DNA of 64,000 bases from a virus. The notes below the pieces were generated by a model. That model saw only the letters and a program-made list of their open reading frames with translations. It was not told the origin of the DNA and searched no databases. The stretch is taken from positions 64,001-128,000 of IMG/VR virus record IMGVR_UViG_3300008267_000033; one strand, written 5' to 3'. How positions within the stretch are numbered: the stretch's first letter is position 1; each line of letters starts with the position of its first letter. Both the position numbers and the translations under genes were made by a program. Positions 58,001-64,000 of this stretch are shown here, in pieces.

Positions 58001-58866
58001 GTGGCTTGCAGGGTAAACTGATAATTTTTGTTGATGGCTTCGACCACAAAATCAAAAGGCACAGTGTCATTTTGAGTAAGGTCGTAGCCTGCAGTTTGTC
58101 CAACGTCGGCAGCAGGTTGTATGTAGCCAGACAGACGACCGGCTGTGGTGAGGGTTAGTCCTGGGGGTAATTCACCTGCCACTTTACGAACTGTGATGGT
58201 TTCGTCAGGATCTTGATTGGTTGTTTCAAAGGTCAGATCCACAAGATCACCGTCATAGTAGATGCCCACCCAACCAGTGATTGTGGCACCCAAGTTGGTT
58301 TGACTGATGTTAATGGTGTATCGTCCTATGCCGCCGTTGGCTGTGCCAGTGTTGGTAATGGTGGTGCCTGGCACAATGCCAATGCCACGCAGTGCCATGC
58401 CATTGAGTATGGGGCCGGTGGTGACTGCACTTACCACAAGCTGGTCGCCGTTGATGGCTGCCACAAAAACAGCAGTGTCCGAAGTATCAAACGACCCCAC
58501 AGGGGTGGCAAATTCAGGCACGTCATTGCCTGACACAGTGAGTATGAATGTGCGATCGGCAATGCGAAGAACAGCACCAGTGGCTTCATTTTCGGTGTAG
58601 GCTCGCACAGTGAATTTGCTGGTTTCGTTACGATTGACCAGTTGCGGCACACCCTGCAAACTGGCAATGGCCTGCGGCACCCCAGCCACCAGGCCAGTGA
58701 GGCTGCACTGTACACCAGCAGGCAAACGGCCGGCTATGACTTGATAATACACCTCTGTGCCAGGTTCGGGCACAGGATCATAGGCCGACAGTGTTTGCTG
58801 GTAAAATATGCCTTCAGGTATGATACCCAAGCTGCCGGCGGGGGTGATCCAAATAGGTTGTGCCAT
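55039..58866 (-). CDS. Giant fibre or baseplate-associated protein with Ig-like (He_PIG) domains
   Basis: 1275 residues, starting [19 protein letters not shown]. Multiple Ig-like units have the phrase LPPGLTL-x-x-x-G-x-x-x-G (for example [37 protein letters not shown] and [17 protein letters not shown]), typical of He_PIG domains. Two copies of an adhesin-like module lie near residues 170-210 and 1080-1145 ([29 protein letters not shown]). A G-S-G-Y repeat ([15 protein letters not shown]) lies near residue 560. It is likely a long tail fibre or baseplate appendage. It is 6 bases from the fibre gene upstream. Confidence 0.75.
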   Translation of the reverse strand: MAQPIWITPAGSLGIIPEGIFYQQTLSAYDPVPEPGTEVYYQVIAGRLPAGVQCSLTGLVAGVPQAIASLQGVPQLVNRNETSKFTVRAYTENEATGAVLRIADRTFILTVSGNDVPEFATPVGSFDTSDTAVFVAAINGDQLVVSAVTTGPILNGMALRGIGIVPGTTITNTGTANGGIGRYTINISQTNLGATITGWVGIYYDGDLVDLTFETTNQDPDETITVRKVAGELPPGLTLTTAGRLSGYIQPAADVGQTAGYDLTQNDTVPFDFVVEAINKNYQFTLQATDGKSSNLRTFTIYVYNKDDLTADNTEVTSDNTFVTADVDVDRSPFLLNAQPSDLGRVRADNYFAYQFRGNDYDTVGLTYSISVNQGEGLPPGLTLDPTTGWYYGFIPDQGLLEVTFSFNITVSQVSNPTVVSQPYPFTITIIGQSDTESLWITETDLGAIENGATSLLKIEAVNRGGTVLSYRLKSGAFNELPQGLQLLPSGEIAGRVTFNTFAVDLGFTTFDRTQSNITGVEETTFDSEFVFTINAYSESSTQDIFNVASVTVVNGGSGYSSVNLPTLTFSAPVGATAVTATATAVVSGGVITSVIVTTQGEGYTAPATLTVTQGFGGTGAVLEPVMQVTGALDAVSVFRTFNLKLLREYNYPYQNLYVVAQPPVNDRLLLNSLLTNQEIFVPTYIYRPDDANFGVSTAVKYEHAVGLAPETIDTYVSSLYLNHYWKNLILGSIETAQALDVNGNVVYEVVYSRIVDNLVNAAGESVNKIVNLPYAITDPGDGSTSVTQVYPNSLINMRDQVIDVVGQISTKLPLWMTSKQTNGRVLGFTPAWVICYANPGRSQQIAYYISEYFAQQLNSVDYKVDRYVLDRTLSRNWDTETQQWTPEGSLTTFDYENTAGFVNLGQVQCATNLAYVDINYRTQDEINAMGGVDGLTWIDDGGTAPFGTKVVLDNGTKIIFVKQENFANYTNDEAWQEYTAVYDSTGFDTATVGFATGSFDSAYTIPGGFQVDCTATTAATDRITCTDTTDMTAGDIIWFTGDAIGDVVGFGTNNQIYCVYDKPNSTQFRIAEIAATFRGSISGTTLTVSSIITGTLAIGTELIGTGISANTTITAFQTAAGGAGTYTVSVNQTVSVATITAADSPPVQLLNDTGLMTANWGNYRMDIYEVVITPATATDPAVVTLQPFQQIAPNSFVQVTQGQFYATAQLYRPTAPGVGLTLINWQNLITVVTVIGNETTFDEASMQFIAPVDMYDTSDTLDKYLVFPKSNILV
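55073..55080 (-). promoter_or_regulatory. Late-type promoter box GATAAATA
   Basis: Minus-strand GATAAATA in the last codons of the 1275-residue gene, 46 bases before the ATG of the 500-residue fibre gene. Confidence 0.4.
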
Positions 58867-58872
58867 GTTATG

Positions 58873-61317
58873 TTACACGTTCTGCCAGGCGTTGGCATTG
58901 TAGATTCTGAGTACATTGGCGGCGGTGTTGAAGTAAAATTGCCCTTGGACATTACCACTTAATGGGTTAGCGTTTGCGGTTGGTATGATCAAACTGGTCA
59001 ATGATCCCAGGCTGGTGATGTTGGGCTGGGCCGCTGTGGTAACTGTGCCTGCTGTTGTAGCACTGGTGGCTGTGGTTGCTGTGGTTGCTGTGGTGGCTGT
59101 GGTGGCTGTGGTTGCACTGGCCACTGTTCCTGTGACATTGCCCCCTGTGATTGATGACAACGCTGCACCTGATCCAAAATGTGTGCCGGTGATATTGGCA
59201 CCAGTAATGTTGCCTGTTACTGAAACAGTGGCGCCTGTGAGTGTTGTGGCATTGACATTGGCTCCGCCCAGCACATTACCACCTGTGATATTGCCAGAGA
59301 CTGACACTGTGGTGCCTGTGTGAGTGGTGGCATTGACATTGGCAACACCGGTGATGTTGCCACTGGTTATGTTGCCGGTAACATTGAGTGCAGAAACTAC
59401 GTTGCCACTCAAACTCAAACCAACAGCGTTCAAGTTGCCACCTGTGATATTGCCTGTTACTGACACTGTGGTACCTGTGTGAGTGGTGGCATTGACATTG
59501 GCTCCACCCAGCACATTACCACCTGTTATATTGCCAGTGGCACTGACAGTGGAACCTTCCAAGGCACCAACTAAAAAAGTGCCATAGCTACTGACTGTGA
59601 CCACTTCGTTGGTGATACCCACTTCTTGAGCAGCAATTAGTTTTCCTGCACTTTGATCGTAGCCTATGAATGCTGATTTTTCTGCGGTGCTGTAATAAAA
59701 CAACTGCTGGCCACGATCAAAGCCGTCATTGCTGGCCAAAGCAGCATTGTTGGCTCCGCGACCTACGCCAACAATGGGATCTTTGATGGCCAAGTTTGTG
59801 GCATTCAAATAGCTGGTACTACCCCCCACTGCAAGATTCCCGGCCAACACTGTATCGCCGGCTGCACTCACTGTGCCACCAGTGGCCAGGTTGCCTCCAG
59901 TGATGGTTCCTGTGGCTGCAAAGGCATTGGTGGTTTTGTCAAAGGTCAAGTTGGCAGTGGCGTTTGCTATTGCACTGTCGTTGAATATCACTTGAGTGTT
60001 GGCACCAGGCGCTGTTAAATTACCTGAAATATTACCAACCACATTGCCAATGAAGTTTGGTGCTGTGACATTGCCTGCAGACGACACAATGCCTAAGGTG
60101 CGTATATTGCCACCGTCTATGTTGCCAGCCACGTTGGCTAGACCAGCAGTGACCAAGTTGCCACCTGTGACGTTGCCTGTGACTGAAACAGTGGCGCCTG
60201 TGTGAGTGGTGGCATTGACATTGGCTCCGCCCAGTACGTTGCCACCAGTGATGTTGCCTGTTGCGCTGACTTGGCCACCAGTGAGAATATTGCCACCAGT
60301 GATGTTGCCTGTAGCTGTGATAACGCCTAATGAATTTAGTTGTGTGGCAATTTCGATGTTGCCTCCAGAAATATTGGCTGCTGTCACAATATTACCAACA
60401 GCAGAAACAATTGTGCCTGATTGAATAACACCAGTGGCACTGACTATGCCACCTGTGTTGACATTGCCACCTGTGATGTTGCCTGTGGCCACTATGGTCT
60501 GCCCAGCTGTGACTGTGTTGCTGCTGATGGCACCATTGCCGCCCAGGGCATTGCTCACATTCAAAAAGTTCAGTGTTCCCACTGTGGTCAAACTGCTGGT
60601 GGTCACGTTAGAACTAAGTGTGGCACCAGTGAGCAAGGCTGCATTGGAGCTCACGGTGATACCTGACAATTGTGATCCATTGCCAATGAAATAGTTGCCT
60701 GACACATTACCCACTGCACTCATTGTGGCACCCACGGTGATCAACCCGGTTATGGCCAAGTTGGCGCCTGTAATATTGCCTGCAGCATTGACATCCTGCC
60801 CGGCATTTACTGTGGCCACTGCTATGTCGCCTGCGGCTGATACTGCACCAGGTGTGACCAAGTTACCACCACGTACATTGCCTGTGACACTGAGTGTGCC
60901 CAAGGTGCCCACTGTGGTCAAACTGCTGACTGTGACGTTGGAACTCAGGGTTGATCCTGTGATCAATGCTGCGGCAGCAACAGACACCACCCCTGTCAGT
61001 TGCGAGCCATTGCCCAAGAAAAACTGCCCAGCAGTGATGTTGCCCACAGCTGAAATAGCTGTGTTGCCAATCAAGGTGCCTGTCACAGTGGCTCCTGTGG
61101 CAGTGACAGCTATCACGTTGGCCACGCCCTGCGGGCTCATTAATATAGCACCGCTGTTGAGTATGTTGATATTGCTGGTACCGTTGCTGATACCGCTTAC
61201 CCCGCCAGCAGCAAACAGCTGACTGAAGTTGTTGTTGGTTTTGCCAAATGCTGTGCGAATCGGGTCGCCTGCGCCGTCGTTGGCAGTGGTTCCAATGCTG
61301 ATGATTTCTTGTGCCAT
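58873..61317 (-). CDS. Tail fibre, highly repetitive beta-structure
   Basis: 814 residues. After ISIGTTANDGAGDPIRTAFGKTN (a phage fibre start) the protein is built of 13-16 residue units of the form V-S-A-T-G-N-I-T-G-G-N-V, likely a triple-stranded beta-helix. A non-repetitive island (SYLNATNLAIKDP ... YYSTAEKSAFIGYDQSAGK) lies near residues 495-570. The C-terminus QGQFYFNTAANVLRIYNANAWQNV is a common fibre end. An Ala/Thr run (TATTATTATTATTATSATTAG) lies near residue 755. Late promoter upstream. Confidence 0.8.
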   Translation of the reverse strand: MAQEIISIGTTANDGAGDPIRTAFGKTNNNFSQLFAAGGVSGISNGTSNINILNSGAILMSPQGVANVIAVTATGATVTGTLIGNTAISAVGNITAGQFFLGNGSQLTGVVSVAAAALITGSTLSSNVTVSSLTTVGTLGTLSVTGNVRGGNLVTPGAVSAAGDIAVATVNAGQDVNAAGNITGANLAITGLITVGATMSAVGNVSGNYFIGNGSQLSGITVSSNAALLTGATLSSNVTTSSLTTVGTLNFLNVSNALGGNGAISSNTVTAGQTIVATGNITGGNVNTGGIVSATGVIQSGTIVSAVGNIVTAANISGGNIEIATQLNSLGVITATGNITGGNILTGGQVSATGNITGGNVLGGANVNATTHTGATVSVTGNVTGGNLVTAGLANVAGNIDGGNIRTLGIVSSAGNVTAPNFIGNVVGNISGNLTAPGANTQVIFNDSAIANATANLTFDKTTNAFAATGTITGGNLATGGTVSAAGDTVLAGNLAVGGSTSYLNATNLAIKDPIVGVGRGANNAALASNDGFDRGQQLFYYSTAEKSAFIGYDQSAGKLIAAQEVGITNEVVTVSSYGTFLVGALEGSTVSATGNITGGNVLGGANVNATTHTGTTVSVTGNITGGNLNAVGLSLSGNVVSALNVTGNITSGNITGVANVNATTHTGTTVSVSGNITGGNVLGGANVNATTLTGATVSVTGNITGANITGTHFGSGAALSSITGGNVTGTVASATTATTATTATTATTATSATTAGTVTTAAQPNITSLGSLTSLIIPTANANPLSGNVQGQFYFNTAANVLRIYNANAWQNV
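59150..60700 (-). repeat. In-frame fibre repeat array
   Basis: Irregular 36-66 base units with near-identical phrases such as GGCATTGACATTGGCTCCGC at 59245, 59493 and 60211. Units encode G-N-[IV]-T-G-G-N-[VIL]; unit order varies, so slippage or recombination can change length. Confidence 0.75.
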
Positions 61318-61335
61318 GTTTGTGTTCCAGTGCAG

Positions 61336-61343
61336 TATTTACC
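61336..61343 (-). promoter_or_regulatory. Late-type promoter box GGTAAATA for the fibre operon
   Basis: Minus-strand GGTAAATA, 18 bases before the ATG at 61317. It is divergent from GCTAAATA at 61358. Confidence 0.5.
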
Positions 61344-61357
61344 AAAACTTTTATTGT

Positions 61358-61365
61358 GCTAAATA
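61358..61365 (+). promoter_or_regulatory. Late-type promoter box GCTAAATA for the plus-strand fibre genes
   Basis: Plus-strand GCTAAATA, 19 bases before the ATG at 61385, with GGGAG between. With 61336 it forms a divergent late-promoter pair at the fibre locus. Confidence 0.5.
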
Positions 61366-61384
61366 CTCAGAATGGGAGTGTTCA

Positions 61385-63223
61385 ATGGCATATATCGTCA
61401 ATAATAGTCGTGGGCAGATTGTGGCCGTGGTAGGTGACGGCACTGTAAATACATCTGCTACCGATTTGGCTCTGATTGGGCGAGCTGTAACCAATTTTGG
61501 TGATTTTCAAAACGAAAATTTTATATATCTGCTGGAAAATTTTGCCAGTCCCGCTGCGCCCACACAGCCGGTACTGGGGCAACTGTGGTACAACAGTTCT
61601 CTGGATGAAATCAATACCTACAGCACAGCCAATGTGTTTGTGGCCTTGGCCACTCAAGACTATGTACAATTACAAAAAATCAGTCCTGTGTTTACTGGCA
61701 CACCCACAGCACCCACGGCTGCCACACTGACCAACAGCACACAGTTGGCCACCACAGCTTTTGTGCAACTGAACAAGATCAGCCCTGCTTTTACTGGCAC
61801 ACCCACTGTGCCCACGCCTGTTTATGGCACAAATACCACACAGGTGGCCACCACAGCTTTTGTGCAGGGCGAAAAGGTCAGCCCTGCTTTTACTGGCACA
61901 CCCACTGTGCCCACGCCTGTTTATGGCAGTAGTACTACTGAAATTGCTTCCACAGCATTTGTACAGGGTGAAAAAGTCAGTCCGGTGTTTACTGGCATTC
62001 CTATTGCACCCACTGCTGCACCAGGAACCAGTACCACTCAGATTGCTACCACAGCTTTTGTGGGTACAAGTCCGGTGTTCACTGGCGTACCAATTGCGCC
62101 CACTGCTGTGCCAGGTACCAGTAGCACTCAGATTGCTACCACAGCTTTTGTGGGTACAAGTCCAGTGTTCACTGGCGTACCAATTGCACCCACTGCTGCA
62201 CCAGGAACCAGTACCACTCAAATTGCTACCACAGGTTTTGTACAAGGGGAGAAAACAAGCCCTGCGTTTAATGGCGTGCCCACTGCGCCCACTGCTGCGC
62301 CAAGTACAAACAGTGTGCAGTTGGCCACCACAGCGTTTGTACAAGGTGAAAAAGTCAGTCCTATATTCACTGGCGTGCCCACTGCGCCCACTGCTGCACC
62401 AGGGACCAGTACCACTCAGATTGCTACCACAGCTTTTGTGACAAATGCGCCAGTGTTTCAGGGCGTTGCCATAGCAACCACAGCCGTAGCAGGAACCAAC
62501 ACTGATCAAATTGCTACCACGGCTTTTGTACAAAGTGAAAAAGTCAGTCCTATATTTACTGGTGTGCCCACAGCACCTACTGCTGGACCAGGCACCGGTA
62601 CCACTCAAATTGCCACCACAGCTTTTGTACAAGGTGAAAAAGTCAGTCCTGTGTTTACTGGTGTGCCCACAGTACCTACTGCACCCCTTGCTACCAACAC
62701 TGATCAAATTGCTACCACAGCTTTTGTAAAAAACAATGTGAACAATCTTGGCAGTATGTCCACACAAAATGCCAGTGCAGTGGCTATCACAGGTGGAACT
62801 GTGACTGGTATCACACCGTTGACCATTGCCAACGGTGGCACAGGTGCCAGTGATGCTGGAGTGGCCAGATTCAACCTTGGTCTGGCCACAGGAGCAACAA
62901 CCACAGTGGGCACAATGGCAACACAAAATGCCAATGTTGTGGCCATCACAGGTGGTAGCATACTCAATATAACAGACTTGATCATTGCTGATGGCGGTAC
63001 AGGTGCCAGCACTGCTGCACAGGCCAGAATCAACCTGGGCGTACCTGATGCTGCCAATATCTCAATCTCTGGAGGTAGTGGACTCACTGGAGGTGGTGAT
63101 TTAACAGCCAGCAGAACCATATCAATAGCCACCAACAGCAATGGATTTGGCGAAAGATATATATCTAGCGCCACTCCCAGCAACGCCACGGGTGTTGACG
63201 GAGATATCTGGTATCAAATCTAA
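61385..63223 (+). CDS. Tail fibre with SPVFTGVPTAPTA repeats
   Basis: 612 residues from MAYIVNNSRGQIVAVV (61385). The N-terminal 75 residues (DLALIGRAVTNFGDFQNENF, PVLGQLWYN) match T4-like fibre attachment domains. Twelve units of about 25 residues of the form SPVFTGVP-[TI]-APTAAPGTSTTQIATTAFV follow (residues 100-455). Then come IANGGTGASD blocks and a C-terminal GGSGLTGGGDLTASRTISI region. The first part of the repeats resembles lambda Stf-type modules. It is divergently oriented from the other fibres, with the adhesin gene 3 bases after it. Confidence 0.85.
   Translation: MAYIVNNSRGQIVAVVGDGTVNTSATDLALIGRAVTNFGDFQNENFIYLLENFASPAAPTQPVLGQLWYNSSLDEINTYSTANVFVALATQDYVQLQKISPVFTGTPTAPTAATLTNSTQLATTAFVQLNKISPAFTGTPTVPTPVYGTNTTQVATTAFVQGEKVSPAFTGTPTVPTPVYGSSTTEIASTAFVQGEKVSPVFTGIPIAPTAAPGTSTTQIATTAFVGTSPVFTGVPIAPTAVPGTSSTQIATTAFVGTSPVFTGVPIAPTAAPGTSTTQIATTGFVQGEKTSPAFNGVPTAPTAAPSTNSVQLATTAFVQGEKVSPIFTGVPTAPTAAPGTSTTQIATTAFVTNAPVFQGVAIATTAVAGTNTDQIATTAFVQSEKVSPIFTGVPTAPTAGPGTGTTQIATTAFVQGEKVSPVFTGVPTVPTAPLATNTDQIATTAFVKNNVNNLGSMSTQNASAVAITGGTVTGITPLTIANGGTGASDAGVARFNLGLATGATTTVGTMATQNANVVAITGGSILNITDLIIADGGTGASTAAQARINLGVPDAANISISGGSGLTGGGDLTASRTISIATNSNGFGERYISSATPSNATGVDGDIWYQI
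61680..62740 (+). repeat. Fibre repeat array, units of about 51-78 bases
   Basis: About twelve units beginning AGTCC[TG]GTGTTTACTGGC and ending in the codons for IATTAFV. Units lacking the Q-G-E-K-V insert are shorter. Length variation by slippage is expected. Confidence 0.8.
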
Positions 63224-63226
63224 CAT

Positions 63227-64000
63227 ATGGCAAACACAGTTGTAAGACCCCTTGGTTACGATAACACTCGACAACAGTTGACTTGGACCAGCCTTACATC
63301 AAGTTGCAGGGCCTATCTTTTTGGCGGGGGTGGCGGGGGTGGCGGCAATGATTCTGCAACAGGTGGGGTTGGGTCGGGCGGAGGATTCTCATATGTTAAT
63401 TTCAATATAAATCCTGGCGATGTGCTCACAGTGGTAGTAGGCGGGCCTGGCGGAGCTGGTGCCAGCGGTGTCAGTGGACAAGGTGGTGGGCAAGCTGGTG
63501 CCAGCTTGTTGGACGCCAACACAGTGTTCACCACACGAGATGCAGCAGCCTCTCCGCCGGTGTACGCCCAATACAACCCTAATTATTGTGCATTTCTCAA
63601 CACCTATGGTGTATGGGAATCTAATACCAACATACAGGATTTTGATAGATCTTACCTAGTGTCATTTCCCAGCACTGGTTTGTACACTTTTACCGCCAGT
63701 TCTGACAACAGCGCATCGATTTCCTTGGACGGCCAGGCACTTTTCTTTACTGATACTTTTGTACAAACTTTTGAAAGACCAGCCCAGGTCACTGCTGGCA
63801 ATCACACTGTGAGAATCCAGGCCTTAAACACCGGCGGACCAGGCTCAGTGGGCCTGACCATCAGTGGAGGCAACAACTACAGCGGCGCTCGTGGCGGCAA
63901 TGCTGGTGGTAATGGTTCATCTGGTGCTGGCGGGGGTGGTGCCGGTGCCACGGTGTTGTTGTTGAATGGCACAGTGATTGGCGTGGCTGGTGGTGGTGGC
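63227..64000 (+). CDS. Glycine-rich receptor-binding adhesin, N-terminal part (cut by window edge)
   Basis: 258 codons open to the right end, starting MANTVVRPLGYDNTRQQLTW. Poly-Gly tracts (FGGGGGGGGND, GGVGSGGGFSY, PGGAGASG, GGGGAGATVLLL) surround a PA14-like or jelly-roll segment (YLVSFPSTGLYTFTASSDNSASISLDG, GNHTVRIQALNTGGPG). Gly-rich sandwiches resemble the tip of T4-like gp38 adhesins, which bind the host receptor. The C-terminus is outside the window. It has ATG 3 bases after the fibre stop. Confidence 0.75.
   Translation, partial: MANTVVRPLGYDNTRQQLTWTSLTSSCRAYLFGGGGGGGGNDSATGGVGSGGGFSYVNFNINPGDVLTVVVGGPGGAGASGVSGQGGGQAGASLLDANTVFTTRDAAASPPVYAQYNPNYCAFLNTYGVWESNTNIQDFDRSYLVSFPSTGLYTFTASSDNSASISLDGQALFFTDTFVQTFERPAQVTAGNHTVRIQALNTGGPGSVGLTISGGNNYSGARGGNAGGNGSSGAGGGGAGATVLLLNGTVIGVAGGGG

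Noticed and set aside
60695-61222. 175-residue open frame on the plus strand within the fibre gene
   Set aside because: Low-complexity Pro/Thr/Val shadow of the minus-strand repeat array, with no ribosome site.
59150-62740. CRISPR-like direct repeats
   Set aside because: Units are in frame, variable in length and code for fibre repeats; spacers are not unique and no cas gene is near.
61670-62926. 418-residue Cys/Ser/Gly-rich open frame on the minus strand
   Set aside because: It is the antisense of the repetitive plus-strand fibre; its repeats mirror the fibre codons, and it has no start signal or domain.

Overview
This 64 kb window is part of the genome of a large T4-like tailed phage (Caudoviricetes, myovirus type). 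The signature genes are a family B DNA polymerase, a gp45-type sliding clamp, a gp44-type clamp loader, a DsbA-like protein, a gp31/GroES-like co-chaperonin, PhoH, TATAAATA-type late promoters, and very long repetitive tail-fibre genes. Genes are tightly packed with many ATGA-type overlaps, mostly on the minus strand, and no gap exceeds 300 bases. Both ends cut genes (a radical SAM enzyme at the left, a glycine-rich adhesin at the right). A Bug/TctC-type solute-binding protein points to a betaproteobacterial host, probably in fresh water; this host call is inference. I saw no tRNA, rRNA, CRISPR array, integrase or insertion sequence.

Layout. 1-4.6 kb: sugar and surface chemistry (radical SAM, GalE, glycosyltransferases). 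4.6-8.5 kb: an operon from a good sigma70 promoter that joins the sliding clamp to a DpdA/TGT-like transglycosylase and a QueD-like enzyme, suggesting 7-deazaguanine DNA modification made together with replication. 8.5-13.5 kb: methyltransferase-like protein, DNA polymerase, DsbA. 13.5-31.6 kb: two kinds of gene alternate. One kind encodes long, basic, patchwork proteins with capsid-targeting-like N-termini and repeated QGVAE motifs. The other is a second sugar module (radical SAM, DUF6492-type and other transferases, SGNH hydrolases, a PIG-L deacetylase) plus Dps. 31.6-37.3 kb: nucleotidyltransferase, small virion-like proteins, ClpA, DnaJ. 37.3-41.9 kb: lysis block (holin, GH19 endolysin, o- and i-spanin) with membrane proteins and one more putative cargo gene. 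41.9-47.6 kb: accessory metabolism (sulfotransferase-like proteins, glutamine amidotransferase, di-iron protein, Bug protein, methyltransferase). 47.6-53.5 kb: PhoH, HAD phosphatase, a third radical SAM enzyme, clamp loader, GroES-like protein, a DNA polymerase III alpha-like fragment. 53.5-64 kb: tail fibres and adhesin.

The most interesting signal is a dispersed six-residue motif, consensus [E/K]QG[V/M]AE. It occurs 13 times in four otherwise unrelated proteins (14350-16530, 23663-25039, 27210-30599, 40655-41383) and is conserved even at silent codon positions. These proteins and several neighbours start with peptides like the T4 capsid-targeting sequence, which ends in a prohead-protease site (aliphatic-x-Glu, then Ala/Gly/Ser). 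I propose a set of capsid-packaged, protease-processed polyproteins carrying nucleotidyltransferase, metallopeptidase-like, ParB-like and basic DNA-binding-like modules that may be injected with the DNA. A second theme is promoter architecture: late-type NNTAAATA boxes lie only 4-7 nt before several start codons that lack Shine-Dalgarno sequences, which predicts leaderless late mRNAs.
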